64,000 nt of DNA from Nocardia miyunensis NBRC 108239 (GCF_001613065.1 NZ_BDBQ01000029.1:1-64000); one strand, 5' to 3'. Shown: positions 1 to 9,702, numbered from the stretch's first letter. Notes: a model not told the origin generated them from the sequence alone. Made by a program: numbers and translations.

Positions 1-1029
1 AGCGTCTGGTCGCACGGCCGCCCCGCCGAGCGGCGCGCCTGGCTGGCGCGGCTGCGGGCACACGATCCCCAGGCTGCACGCGAAACCCTCACGGGCACCT
101 GGCGTTCCGAGCCCGGCCCCGCGCGCGCGGATCTGCTGGCAATCCTCGCCGAGGGTCTCACCCTCGCCGACGAGCCGCTCCTGGAGTCCGCACTCGACGA
201 TTCACGCGCCGAGGTCCGCCGCGTCGCGGCGGACCTGCTCGCCGGACTTCCGGATTCGGCCTTCGCCGGACGCATGACCGAACGGGCCTCGCGCTGGCTG
301 ACCTTCGACGGCAAGCAGCTGATCGCCGATCTGCCTCGGCGCCTGGAGGATTCGGCCCGCCGCGACGGTATCGCCGACCGCACCGCGAATACCGCCTACC
401 GTCTGGACGGGGCGCCGCACGTCGGGGCGGAGTGGCTGCGCCGAGTGATCGCCGCGACTCCGCTGCGTCATTGGGACGAGTTGCTGGGCGCCCCCGGATC
501 GGCCGCACGGGTGGGTATGCGCGCCGATCTGCTCGGTCCGGTCACCGCCGGATGGGCTGATGCGGCACTGGCTCAGCACGACAGCCGTTGGGCCGCAACG
601 TTGTTCGAGGTACTGACCGGAACCCCGACACTCGGCGCCGACCCCGATGTGCGGCGGCAGCTGTTCGCCCTGATTCCACTCGACCGGCGGGTGTCGTATC
701 TGCGCACGCTCGACAGCAGCTGGCTGGCCGAGATCGAACTGCTGGTGCAGGCGGTGCCGCGGCCGTGGCCCGTACCGCTGGCCCAGTACCTGATCCGGCT
801 GTTGCTGGATCGCGCAAAACTGGCCGCGGCCCGTCCCGGTGCGCCGGGCCTGTCCCCGGCCTCGTATCGCACCCTGTTCCGCACGGCCGCGGTGCACTTC
901 CCGGTCGAGGCCGTCGCCGCGGTCGAGATCGCCGCCCGCCGCTGCGCTGATCCCTACTGGGAAACCTGTTTCAACGAACTGGCCCACGACCTGATCCAGC
1001 GCACGACCATGCTCGAGGAGTTGCAGTGA
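1..1029 (+). CDS. DUF5691 family protein, 3' part
   Basis: The frame is open from the first base and ends at TGA 1027-1029, giving 342 residues; the N-terminus lies outside the window. The protein is helical and rich in Leu, Ala and Arg, with HEAT-like stretches such as EVRRVAADLLAGLP. The gene is followed, with an overlap, by a MoxR ATPase, a DUF5682 protein and a VWA protein, which is the usual setting of DUF5691 proteins (often with a SWIM-domain gene upstream). The biochemical role is unknown; a scaffold or adaptor for the ATPase/VWA pair is an inference. The family call rests mainly on gene order. Confidence 0.7.
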   Translation, partial: SVWSHGRPAERRAWLARLRAHDPQAARETLTGTWRSEPGPARADLLAILAEGLTLADEPLLESALDDSRAEVRRVAADLLAGLPDSAFAGRMTERASRWLTFDGKQLIADLPRRLEDSARRDGIADRTANTAYRLDGAPHVGAEWLRRVIAATPLRHWDELLGAPGSAARVGMRADLLGPVTAGWADAALAQHDSRWAATLFEVLTGTPTLGADPDVRRQLFALIPLDRRVSYLRTLDSSWLAEIELLVQAVPRPWPVPLAQYLIRLLLDRAKLAAARPGAPGLSPASYRTLFRTAAVHFPVEAVAAVEIAARRCADPYWETCFNELAHDLIQRTTMLEELQ

Positions 1030-2147
1030 CCACTACGAATACCACCGACACGACCGATTCGACCGGCAACAGTCTGCTGCGTCCGCACGCCGAACAGGCG
1101 TTCGCCGACGAGCTGCGGGCACTGGCCGCGGCCGACGACCGCCCCCGCCCGCCCTCGTGGCGGCTCTCGCCGTGGGGCGTAGTGACCTATCTGCTCGGCG
1201 GCACTCTGCCCGACGGCACCGTGGTGAGCCCCAAGTACGTCGGACCGCGCAGGCTGATGGAGGTCGCGGTCGCCACGCTCGCGACCGACCGCGCGCTGCT
1301 GCTGCTCGGTGTGCCCGGCACCGCGAAAACCTGGGTGTCCGAACATCTTTCGGCTGCCGTGTGCGGTGCGTCGACGCTGCTGGTGCAGGGCACCTCCGGC
1401 ACTGCGGAGGAGGCGATCCGATACGGCTGGAACTACGCCCGGCTGCTCGCCGAGGGGCCCAGCGAGGGCGCGCTGGTGCCCTCCCCGGTGATGACGGCCA
1501 TGCGCCTGGGCTCCATCGCCCGCGTCGAGGAACTCACCCGGATCCCCTCGGACGTGCAGGACGCGCTGATCACAGTGCTGTCGGAGAAGACGCTGCCGGT
1601 CCCCGAATTGGGGATGGAGGTGCAGGCCGCCAAGGGCTTCAACGTCATCGCCACCGCCAACGACCGCGACCGCGGGGTCAACGAACTGTCCTCGGCGCTG
1701 CGGCGACGCTTCAACACCGTCGTCCTGCCGCTGCCCGCCGACGAGGACGAAGAGGTCGCGATCGTGACCCGCCGCGTCGAACAGCTCGGCGCCGCACTGG
1801 AACTGCCCGCGGTGCCCGCCGCCGCGCAGGAGGTGCGCCGGGTGGTCCGGGTCTTCCGCGAGCTGCGCTCCGGCATCACCGCCGACGGCCGGACCAAACT
1901 CAAATCCCCCTCCGGCACACTGTCCACCGCCGAGGCGATCTCGGTGATCACCAACGGACTCGCGCTCGCGGCGCATTTCGGCGACGGAGTGCTGCGTGCC
2001 GCCGATATCGCGGGCGCGGTGCTCGGCGCGGTCGTGAAGGATCCGGTGGCCGACGGGGTGGTGTGGACCGAATATCTGGAAGCGGTGGTGCGCGAGCGCG
2101 AGGACTGGGCCGACTTCTATCGGGCCTGCCGCGAGGTCCACGCATGA
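1026..2147 (+). CDS. MoxR-type AAA+ ATPase
   Basis: 373 residues starting at GTG 1026, which overlaps the upstream stop (GTGA), so translation is probably coupled. Walker A is GVPGTAKT at residues 95-102. The Walker B region reads ARVEELTR, with Glu-Glu where most MoxR proteins have Asp-Glu. Sensor 1 follows in NVIATANDRDRG, and the SALRRRFN stretch carries the arginine-finger region. MoxR ATPases work as hexameric remodelling machines with VWA-domain partners, as in RavA/ViaA, CobS/CobT and BchI/BchD. Here the partner would be the VWA protein at 4806-5963. Substrate and pathway are unknown. Confidence 0.9.
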   Translation: MTTTNTTDTTDSTGNSLLRPHAEQAFADELRALAAADDRPRPPSWRLSPWGVVTYLLGGTLPDGTVVSPKYVGPRRLMEVAVATLATDRALLLLGVPGTAKTWVSEHLSAAVCGASTLLVQGTSGTAEEAIRYGWNYARLLAEGPSEGALVPSPVMTAMRLGSIARVEELTRIPSDVQDALITVLSEKTLPVPELGMEVQAAKGFNVIATANDRDRGVNELSSALRRRFNTVVLPLPADEDEEVAIVTRRVEQLGAALELPAVPAAAQEVRRVVRVFRELRSGITADGRTKLKSPSGTLSTAEAISVITNGLALAAHFGDGVLRAADIAGAVLGAVVKDPVADGVVWTEYLEAVVREREDWADFYRACREVHA

Positions 2148-4705
2148 ACTCGCCCCGAACATCCGACTCACCACCGGAATCCGTCCCGGCTCCCGAACCG
2201 CCGCAGACCCGGGTGTTCGGCATCCGCCATCACGGCCCCGGATCGGCGCGCTCACTTCGCCTGGCGCTGGAGAAATTCCGGCCGGACGCCATCCTGATCG
2301 AGGGTCCGGCCGATGCCGATCCACTGATCACCCATATCGCCGCCGAGAGCATGACACCTCCGGTCGCACTGCTGGCCTATGTCCCAGATACGCCCTCCCG
2401 CGCGGCGTTCTGGCCCTTCGCGGTGTTCTCCCCCGAATGGCAGGCCCTGCGCTACGCCCACGAGCACGACGTCGCCGTCGGCTTCTGCGACCTGCCCGCC
2501 ACACACGCGCTTGCCGCGACGGACGACCCCGGCGACCGCACCGACCCCCTCGCCGTCCTCGCCGCCGCCGCGGGCTACGACGACCCGGAACGCTGGTGGG
2601 ACGCCGTCATCGAGTCCAGCGCCGACGCAGACGTTTTCGATGCCATCACCGAGGCCATGGCCGTCCTGCGCGAATCCGCACCCCAGGGGAACACCGCCGC
2701 AGGCGAATCCAGCCGACCTGCGGCGGAAACTGCCGAGGCACAAGATGATCCCTGCCCGACCACCGTCGGCGCTCCCGGCAGGAGCACCACCGCGGACGAG
2801 ATCGCCGATGCCGCACACGAGACCCATCGGATAGCAGCCAGAACCGCTGCCGGACAAGACAGCCCCAACGCACTGCTCAGCGGTGCGCCGCACCAGGACA
2901 TCGCCGCCGAGTCCGTTGCCGCACAAGGTAATTCCGGGTCGCAGGCGCTCGTCTCACCGCGGGAGGGTATGCCGATCGGTCCGGTGGGCGATGACGACGA
3001 GCTGATCGGGTCTCCGGTGGATCCGCAGACGTTGCGACGTGAGGCGTATATGCGACAGGTGATGCGTAAGACGTTGAAGGGCGGGGCACGGCGGCTGGCG
3101 GTCGTGTGCGGGGCGTTTCACGCTCCGGCGCTGGTGGGGGCACTCGGGCCCGCGGCGGCCGACGCGCGGCTGCTCAAGGGATTGCCGAAAGTGAAGGCGA
3201 CGTTGACGTGGGTGCCCTGGACGCATTCACGGCTGGCGGGTTCCTCGGGCTACGGCGCGGGAGTCACCTCGCCGGGGTGGTATCACCATCTGTTCACCGA
3301 GACCGATCAGCCGATCGCGCGCTGGCTCACCAAGGTCGCGGGCACATTGCGGGCGCACGACCTGCCGGTATCCAGTGCGCACATCATCGAATCGGTGCGG
3401 CTCGCGAATATCCTTGCGGCCCTTCGTGAGCGACCGCTGCCGGGACTGTCGGAGGTCACCGAGGCCACCCGCGCGGTGCTGTGCGAGGGCGATGAGACCA
3501 TGTTGCGTCTGGTCACCGGAGAACTGGTCGTCGGCGAGGCGCTCGGTTCCGTACCGGAGGACGCCCCGGCGGTTCCGCTCGAGGCGGATCTACGCGCGCA
3601 GGCGCGTTCGCTGCGGCTGACGCGCCAGGCCCTGTCCCGGCAGCTGGACCTGGACCTGCGCAAGGAACGCGACGTCGCGCGCTCACACCTGCTGCACCGG
3701 CTGCGACTGCTCGCGATCCGTTGGGGCACACCGACATCGAGCGAGGTCCGCAATACCGGCACCTTCCGGGAGACGTGGACGCTGGTCTGGGAACCCGAAC
3801 TCGCCATCGCCGTCATCGAGGCCTCCCGCTGGGGCACCACTCTGCGGTCCGCCGCGGAGGCGAAGATCCTGGACTCCGCCGCCGCACCCGAGGCCACCGT
3901 CGCCGACCTGGGCGGCGCCCTCGAACAGGCTCTGCTGGCCGACCTCGGCGGGGCCGTGCCGGGCCTGGTGGCCCGCCTCGAATCCGCGGCCGCGGTGGAT
4001 CACGACGTCACTCGTCTGCTCGCCGCGCTGCCGGCCCTGATCCGCACGCTGCGGTACGGCGATGTGCGCGGCACCGACGTCGCGGCGCTCACTCGGGTGG
4101 CCGACGGGATGCTGGTGCGCATCTGCGCCGGATTGCCCAGTGCCGTAATTGGATTGGACGCGGACGCCGCGGCCGCCCTGCGCGCCCTGCTGGACGTCGC
4201 GCACGTGGCCCTGGCCACCCGCGACGACGAGTGGGCGACCCGCGAATGGCACAGCGCCCTGGGCAAACTCGCCGACCGGGGCGATGTGCACGGCAGCCTG
4301 GTCGGCCGTGTGGTCCGGCTGCTGTCCGACGCGGGCATCCTGGACGACGCCGAATCCGCCCGCCGTCTGTCCGCGGCACTGTCGGTCGGCCACGATCCCG
4401 CCGAGAAGGCCGCGTGGATCGACGGATTTCTCGGCGGCCGCGGTCTGCTCCTGGTCCACGACCGAAATCTGTTGCACCGCATAGACACCTGGCTCCGGGG
4501 CCTCGACGAAGACCAGTTCGTCGCCACCCTGCCCCTGCTCCGCAGAACCTTCGGCGCCTTCGAATCCGGTGAGCGCCAGGCAATCGCTCAGGCGGTCCGC
4601 GACGGCGGACCCGTCACGACAACCCCTACCCGAACCGGCGGCTTCGACCCCGACCGCGGCGTGCTCGCCCTGCAAGCCGTCACCCGAATCCTGGCGGTCG
4701 TATGA
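2144..4705 (+). CDS. DUF5682 family protein with internal low-complexity expansion
   Basis: 853 residues. ATG 2144 overlaps the MoxR stop codon (ATGA). The N-terminus has the family hallmark GIRHHGPGSARSL near residues 26-38, followed by LIEGPADADPL. Residues about 180-275 form an Ala/Thr/Ser/Asp-rich insert with imperfect repeats (TAEAQDDP, TAAGQDSP), after which conserved-looking sequence resumes at LRREAYMRQVMRKTLKGG and VVCGAFHAPAL. The C-terminal half is helical. The protein belongs to the MoxR/VWA operon. Activity is unknown; the conserved His-rich N-terminus and the CGAFHAP segment could form an active site, but that is a guess. Confidence 0.8.
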   Translation: MNSPRTSDSPPESVPAPEPPQTRVFGIRHHGPGSARSLRLALEKFRPDAILIEGPADADPLITHIAAESMTPPVALLAYVPDTPSRAAFWPFAVFSPEWQALRYAHEHDVAVGFCDLPATHALAATDDPGDRTDPLAVLAAAAGYDDPERWWDAVIESSADADVFDAITEAMAVLRESAPQGNTAAGESSRPAAETAEAQDDPCPTTVGAPGRSTTADEIADAAHETHRIAARTAAGQDSPNALLSGAPHQDIAAESVAAQGNSGSQALVSPREGMPIGPVGDDDELIGSPVDPQTLRREAYMRQVMRKTLKGGARRLAVVCGAFHAPALVGALGPAAADARLLKGLPKVKATLTWVPWTHSRLAGSSGYGAGVTSPGWYHHLFTETDQPIARWLTKVAGTLRAHDLPVSSAHIIESVRLANILAALRERPLPGLSEVTEATRAVLCEGDETMLRLVTGELVVGEALGSVPEDAPAVPLEADLRAQARSLRLTRQALSRQLDLDLRKERDVARSHLLHRLRLLAIRWGTPTSSEVRNTGTFRETWTLVWEPELAIAVIEASRWGTTLRSAAEAKILDSAAAPEATVADLGGALEQALLADLGGAVPGLVARLESAAAVDHDVTRLLAALPALIRTLRYGDVRGTDVAALTRVADGMLVRICAGLPSAVIGLDADAAAALRALLDVAHVALATRDDEWATREWHSALGKLADRGDVHGSLVGRVVRLLSDAGILDDAESARRLSAALSVGHDPAEKAAWIDGFLGGRGLLLVHDRNLLHRIDTWLRGLDEDQFVATLPLLRRTFGAFESGERQAIAQAVRDGGPVTTTPTRTGGFDPDRGVLALQAVTRILAVV

Positions 4706-4805
4706 TGCCGCCGCACCCTCACCGGACAGCGCCGAACCGCAACCAGACCACGACGAGAACCGGAGGATACGGATTCACCCGCAGCGGTATGGAAAGGCAT
4801 CACCG

Positions 4806-5963
4806 ATGACCGAACTCGATCGAACACAGTCCCGCCGTTGGCGTCTGGTGCTGGGTGCGCCCGCGGAGGCCTGCTTGGGCGGGCTCGGTTCCGGCGGCGA
4901 CGCGGCAATGGATCGGGCGCTGTCGGCGCTGTACAACGCCGAGGAGCTGACTCCGACGGAGAAGCGGACGGGTGGGCTGGGCGGATCGGCGCCCAAGGTG
5001 GCCAGATGGCTGGGCGATATCCGCGGCTATTTCCCGTCCACGGTGGTGGAGGTGATGCAGCGCGATGCGGTCGAGCGGCTCGATCTGACCCAACTGCTGC
5101 TGGAACCGGAACTGCTCGAGGCCGTCGAGCCCGATGTGCACCTGGTCGGCACCCTGCTGAGCCTGAACCGGGTGATGCCCGAGACCACCCGGTCCACGGC
5201 GCGCATGGTCGTGGAGAAGGTGGTGCGCGAGATCGAGCGGCGCATCGCCGCGCGCACCGTCGCCGCGGTATCCGGCGCGCTGAACCGCGCCGCGCGCACC
5301 ACCCGCCCGCGACTGCGCGATATCGACTGGGATCGCACCATCCGCCGCAATCTCGCGCACTACCTGCCCGAACACCGCACGGTGGTGCCCGAACAGCTCA
5401 TCGGCTACGGCCGCAGATCGCAGGCGGTGCGGCGCGATGTGGTGCTGGCGATAGACCAATCCGGATCGATGGCCTCGAGCGTGGTGTACGCCTCGGTGTT
5501 CGGCGCGGTGCTGGCCTCGATGCGTTCGCTGAAGACCTCGATGGTCGTATTCGATACGGCCGTGGTCGATCTCACCGACCAGCTCTCGGATCCGGTCGAC
5601 GTCCTGTTCGGCACCCAGCTCGGCGGCGGCACCGACATCAATCGCGCCATCGCCTACAGCCAGCAGCTGATCACGCGTCCGGCCGACACGCTGTTCGTCC
5701 TGATCTCCGACCTGTACGAGGGCGGGATCCGCGACGAGATGCTGCGCCGGATCGCCGCGATGCGTGAATCCGGCGTCCAGGTGCTGGTGCTGCTGGCCCT
5801 GTCCGACGACGGCGCACCCGCGTACGACCACGAGAACGCCGCGGCACTGGCCGGACTCGGCGTCCCGGCCTTCGCCTGCACCCCGGACAAATTCCCGGAC
5901 CTGCTGGCGGTGGCCCTCGACCGCGGCGACGTGCGCAGCTGGGCGAACAGCAATGCGGGCTGA
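4806..5963 (+). CDS. VWA-domain protein, partner of the MoxR ATPase
   Basis: 385 residues from ATG 4806. A helical N-terminal half (residues 1-210) is followed by a von Willebrand factor A domain with a complete MIDAS site: DQSGSM from residue 217, the GGGTDI threonine, and LISDLYEGG. Such metal-binding VWA proteins act with MoxR ATPases in remodelling or metal insertion. It is the last gene of the operon, 100 bp after the DUF5682 stop and with no terminator visible between them. The start was chosen because MTELDRTQSRRWRLVLG begins the conserved region; codons upstream are out of character. It meets the small minus-strand ORF tail to tail. Confidence 0.88.
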   Translation: MTELDRTQSRRWRLVLGAPAEACLGGLGSGGDAAMDRALSALYNAEELTPTEKRTGGLGGSAPKVARWLGDIRGYFPSTVVEVMQRDAVERLDLTQLLLEPELLEAVEPDVHLVGTLLSLNRVMPETTRSTARMVVEKVVREIERRIAARTVAAVSGALNRAARTTRPRLRDIDWDRTIRRNLAHYLPEHRTVVPEQLIGYGRRSQAVRRDVVLAIDQSGSMASSVVYASVFGAVLASMRSLKTSMVVFDTAVVDLTDQLSDPVDVLFGTQLGGGTDINRAIAYSQQLITRPADTLFVLISDLYEGGIRDEMLRRIAAMRESGVQVLVLLALSDDGAPAYDHENAAALAGLGVPAFACTPDKFPDLLAVALDRGDVRSWANSNAG

Positions 5964-5969
5964 GCCGAG

Positions 5970-6086
5970 CTATCTCCCCGGTGCGCTGCTACCGAGCGCG
6001 GTCAGGAAGCCCATCAGCGCTTGCGCAAAACCCACACCTGCGTTCAGAACTCCCGACGCGCTACCGAGTGTGCCGAAGAGATCCAT
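5970..6086 (-). CDS. 38-residue hydrophobic/amphipathic peptide
   Basis: Minus-strand ATG 6084-6086 to TAG 5970-5972, 38 residues, beginning MDLFGTLGSASGVLNAG and ending LTALGSSAPGR. A perfect AAGGAG ribosome-binding site lies seven bases upstream. There is no signal peptide and no charge apart from Asp2 and the terminal Arg. The small, Gly/Ala/Leu-rich, helix-forming design resembles the short leaderless porin peptides (PorA/PorH type) and phenol-soluble-modulin-like peptides of the Corynebacteriales, but homology was not tested. The gene is alone between the VWA gene and the ABC permease. The good ribosome-binding site and the start MDLFGTLG are the reasons for calling it. Confidence 0.5.
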   Translation of the reverse strand: MDLFGTLGSASGVLNAGVGFAQALMGFLTALGSSAPGR

Positions 6087-6368
6087 CTCCAGACTCCTTC
6101 ACGGACCGTGCAGAACAGCGGGGGAAGCGGACAGAGCCCGATAGTACGGCCCAACACCACCGGAACCCGGGACCTCACAGCCGCGTCGCCCGGCAATCAC
6201 CTCGCTCGCCGCTCAATCCCGGTCGTTTACCCTCCCGAACCCACCGGGCGACTTATTCGGCGGGGGCCCATGTCCTGGCTGAGCCGATCCCCGGGCTGAA
6301 CCGCCGCAATCGCGATACCCGGGTCCGGTCGCCTCGGTGATCATCCGCGGCAACCGGACCCGACGACG

Positions 6369-8888
6369 TCACAGATCCGCGATAGCGGCCAGGGGCGGGG
6401 TGCGCGCGGCGCGAATGCCGGGCCACAGGGCGGCCAGCACGCCGACGACGCCGGAGCCGACGAGCATGAGCACGATCTGGATCCACGGGACGGTGATCGT
6501 GCTGATGCCCAGGTCGCTCAGGGTCCGCAGGAAACCGACGCCGAGCCCGAGCCCGAGTATCACGCCCACGAGCGCACCGAACACCGCGATCAGCATCGAC
6601 TCCAGATAGATACTTCGGCGGACCTGTGGTCGCTGCATGCCGACCGCGCGCAACATGCCGATCTCGCGACGTCGTTCGACCACCGACAGCGCCAGCGTGT
6701 TGACGATGCCGAGCACCGCGATCACCACCGCCAGGGCCAGCAACCCGTACAGGATCGCGAGCATGGTGTCGATCTGCTTGCCCTGCGTGCCCTTGAACTC
6801 TTCCCGATCCTCCACCTGCACCACGACGTACTGCGCGGTAGCCTTGATCAGGTTCTCCCGCATGAGCGTCAGGTCGGCCCCCGGCGCCGCGGTGATCAGC
6901 ACGACCACATCGCTGCGGTACGCGACGGGCATCAGCTGGTCGTACAGCGCCGGTGGAACCACCACGGCCCCGAGCAGCTGAGTGTCCTTGTAGATTCCGG
7001 ACACCGTGGCGGTGAACTTCCTGTTGTCCATGCTGGTCAGCTGCACTTGCTCACCGGCGTGCCAATTGTGTTTCCCGGCTTCGGTTTCCGAGACCTGGAT
7101 GTCGTTGGCGCCTAGTGCGTACCCGCCACTGCGAATGTCGTAGTTCAGCACCGGGCTGATCGGCGCATCGGGCGAGACGCCGTACACCGGATCCTCGCCG
7201 GTCCTCAACTGCACACCGCGGAAGGCCACCACATCCCGCACTCCCGCAACGGATCTCGCGGACGGCCCCGCGCCGAGGGGCACCCCGGTCAACTGCGGAC
7301 CGGACAGGATGTAGTCGGCCTTGACGCCCCGGTCGACCACATCGCTCACACTCGCCTTCGCCGAGGAGCCGAGCATGCCGATCGCCGAGACCAGCATCAG
7401 CCCGAGGGTGAGCGCGAAGGCGGTCGCGGCGGTGCGCCGCGGATTGCGGACCGCGTTGTTGCGCGCCATGTGCCCGATCGACCCGAACGGCCACACCAGC
7501 ACGCCGAGCGCCGCCAGCACTGGCCGCGACAGTGAGGGCGAGGCGAACAGCACCGCGAAAATCAGTGCCGCGGCGCCGATTCCGACGGTCAGCGCGGCAT
7601 GCCCGCCGGTGTGACGAGCCCCGAGGACGACCAGTACGACACCGACGACCGCCAGCGCCACGCCGATACCCGTGCGCACCCGCAGCGATTCGCCGGTCGA
7701 GGCGAACTCCTCGCGCATGGCCTCCACGGGCGGAATCCTGGCGGCCCGGCGCGCGGGCGCGTAGGCACTGCCCACCGTCACCACCAGACCGATGCCCAGG
7801 GCGACCAACACCGTGCGCGGCTGCACCTGCATGGCGCCGGTGGGCAGTCCCAGGTCGAAGGCATTGAGCAGCCCGGACAGCCCGAACGCCAGCGCGATAC
7901 CGCAGGCCAGCCCCAGTGCGCTGCCGATCAATCCGATGATCGCCGCCTCGGCCACCACCGACAGCCCCACCTGCCGCCTGCTCGCACCCACTGCCCGCAG
8001 CAACGCCAGTTCACGCAGCCGCTGCGCCACGATCATCGAGAAGGTGTTGTAGATGATGAACGTACCCACCAGCAGCGCGATCGCACCGAAGGCGAGCAGG
8101 AAGTAGTTCACGAATTTGAGCGCGTTGCCGACCTGGGCCTTCAGATCCTCGCGCACCTGATCACCGTTGAGCACCTTGTAGTCCGGCAGGATCCGGGACA
8201 ACCTGTCGCGCACGATATCCGCCGAGACGCCCGGTTTCGTGGCCACGTCGACGTAGCCCACGTGCTGCCCGTCGGTGAACAGCTCACGCGCCTGCCCATC
8301 GTCGAACAGGATGTTGACCAATCCGCCGGAATCCGATGCCATCGTGTAGATCCCGCTGACGGTCACCACGATATTGCCCTTGGACGGCACCAGGACCTCC
8401 GTGCGATCCCCGACCGACAGCCCGGCACGTTGCGCCCCACCGGAATTGATCGCGACCTCGCCGGGCTGGGTGGGCGCGACGCCCGCCACGATCTTCTGCG
8501 ATTCGGCCACGGCCCTGTCGGGCGGCAGATAGGACTGCCCGATACTCGGCGCACCGCCGGTCTGCACCGCGTGACCGTCCTTCAGCAGGACGACCGGCCC
8601 CTGCACCGCCGGGGCGACCGTCCGCACGCCGGGAGTCGCGGTGATCTTGTCGACGACGTCGAGCGGAACACCAAGCGAGACACGCTCCTTGGGCTGCACC
8701 CGCACGTCGACGCCCTTGGCCTGGTCGGCGAAGATGCCGTTGAAGGTGCTCTGCAGGGTGTCGGTGAACACGAAAGACCCTGCGATGAAAGCGGTTCCGA
8801 GGATCACCGACAGCACTGTCAGCGCCAGGCGCAGCTTGTGCGCGGCCAGATTACGCAAGGCCACCTTGCGCATCGGACTCCCGGCCAT
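6369..8888 (-). CDS. ABC transporter permease, FtsX/MacB family
   Basis: 839 residues. The protein has the two-module FtsX layout. A first transmembrane helix near residues 15-38 is followed by a large extracytoplasmic MacB-PCD-like region, three helices around residues 255-380 and a short hydrophobic bridge. A second extracytoplasmic region and three C-terminal helices ending near residue 830 complete it. Such permeases, with a LolD/MacB-type ATPase, move or extract lipids, peptides or drugs at the membrane, or transmit force to cell-wall enzymes. The start ATG 8886-8888 overlaps the stop of the ATPase gene by one base, so the two are translated together. The substrate cannot be told from sequence. 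Confidence 0.9.
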   Translation of the reverse strand: MAGSPMRKVALRNLAAHKLRLALTVLSVILGTAFIAGSFVFTDTLQSTFNGIFADQAKGVDVRVQPKERVSLGVPLDVVDKITATPGVRTVAPAVQGPVVLLKDGHAVQTGGAPSIGQSYLPPDRAVAESQKIVAGVAPTQPGEVAINSGGAQRAGLSVGDRTEVLVPSKGNIVVTVSGIYTMASDSGGLVNILFDDGQARELFTDGQHVGYVDVATKPGVSADIVRDRLSRILPDYKVLNGDQVREDLKAQVGNALKFVNYFLLAFGAIALLVGTFIIYNTFSMIVAQRLRELALLRAVGASRRQVGLSVVAEAAIIGLIGSALGLACGIALAFGLSGLLNAFDLGLPTGAMQVQPRTVLVALGIGLVVTVGSAYAPARRAARIPPVEAMREEFASTGESLRVRTGIGVALAVVGVVLVVLGARHTGGHAALTVGIGAAALIFAVLFASPSLSRPVLAALGVLVWPFGSIGHMARNNAVRNPRRTAATAFALTLGLMLVSAIGMLGSSAKASVSDVVDRGVKADYILSGPQLTGVPLGAGPSARSVAGVRDVVAFRGVQLRTGEDPVYGVSPDAPISPVLNYDIRSGGYALGANDIQVSETEAGKHNWHAGEQVQLTSMDNRKFTATVSGIYKDTQLLGAVVVPPALYDQLMPVAYRSDVVVLITAAPGADLTLMRENLIKATAQYVVVQVEDREEFKGTQGKQIDTMLAILYGLLALAVVIAVLGIVNTLALSVVERRREIGMLRAVGMQRPQVRRSIYLESMLIAVFGALVGVILGLGLGVGFLRTLSDLGISTITVPWIQIVLMLVGSGVVGVLAALWPGIRAARTPPLAAIADL

Positions 8889-9655
8889 CAGGCGTTCTCC
8901 AGCTTTTTCATCCGGTCCAGCACGGATTCGGCTGTGGGGTCGCGCAGTTCGTCCACGATGCGCCCGTCGGCGAGGAAGATCACCCGGTCGGCAAAGGAGG
9001 CGGCGTGCGGCTCGTGGGTGACGATCACGACGGTCTGCCCGAATTCGTCGACGGCCGCGCGCAGGATCGACAGCACCTCCTCGGAGGAACGCGAGTCCAG
9101 ATTTCCGGTGGGCTCGTCACCGAAGATGATGTCGGGCTTTCCGGCCAGGGCACGCGCGCACGCCACCCGCTGCTGCTGTCCGCCGGACAGTTCGCTGGGC
9201 CGGTGTTCGAGCCGGTCGTTCAGGCCCAGGCGTTTGATCACCGTGTCGAGCCATTCCCGATCGGCGCGGCGACCGGCGATGTCCAGCGGCAACGTGATGT
9301 TCTCCAGCGCGGTCAACGTCGGCACCAGATTGAACGCCTGGAACACGAAACCGATCCGGTCGCGCCGCAGGGCGGTCATCTCCTTGTCCGAGAGCCCGGT
9401 CAGATCGGTGCCCCCGATGTGCACCGCGCCGGAGGTGGCCCCATCGAGCCCGGCCAGGCAGTGCATCAGCGTGGATTTTCCCGAGCCCGACGGGCCCATG
9501 ATCGCGGTGAACTCACCCGTGGCGAATTCCGCGCTCACCCCGTCCAGTGCCCGGACCTGGGTGTCTCCCGTTCCGTATAGCTTGACCAGGTCGGTGGCGC
9601 GTGCCGCGATCGACGTTTCGGTAGTGGTCTCGGTGCCCAGGGCATCGGCAGTCAT
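8888..9655 (-). CDS. ABC transporter ATP-binding protein, LolD/MacB type
   Basis: 255 residues. Walker A is GPSGSGKST, the signature is LSGGQQQR and Walker B is IIFGDEPTGNLD, all intact. The family marker GNLDSRSSEEVLSIL is typical of ATPases that serve FtsX-like permeases. The gene is the first of a two-gene unit with the permease at 6369-8888 and shares one base with it. GGAGAG lies just upstream of ATG 9655. The pair energises export or extraction of an unknown substrate. Confidence 0.93.
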   Translation of the reverse strand: MTADALGTETTTETSIAARATDLVKLYGTGDTQVRALDGVSAEFATGEFTAIMGPSGSGKSTLMHCLAGLDGATSGAVHIGGTDLTGLSDKEMTALRRDRIGFVFQAFNLVPTLTALENITLPLDIAGRRADREWLDTVIKRLGLNDRLEHRPSELSGGQQQRVACARALAGKPDIIFGDEPTGNLDSRSSEEVLSILRAAVDEFGQTVVIVTHEPHAASFADRVIFLADGRIVDELRDPTAESVLDRMKKLENA

Positions 9656-9702
9656 GCTCTCCAGTGTTGCGTGACCCGCACGTCCGCGCCATCGGGAATG
9701 CC

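Noticed and set aside
5981..6340. Plus-strand open frame after the VWA gene
   Set aside because: No ribosome-binding site, a composition typical of shadow frames, and it overlaps the better supported minus-strand peptide gene.
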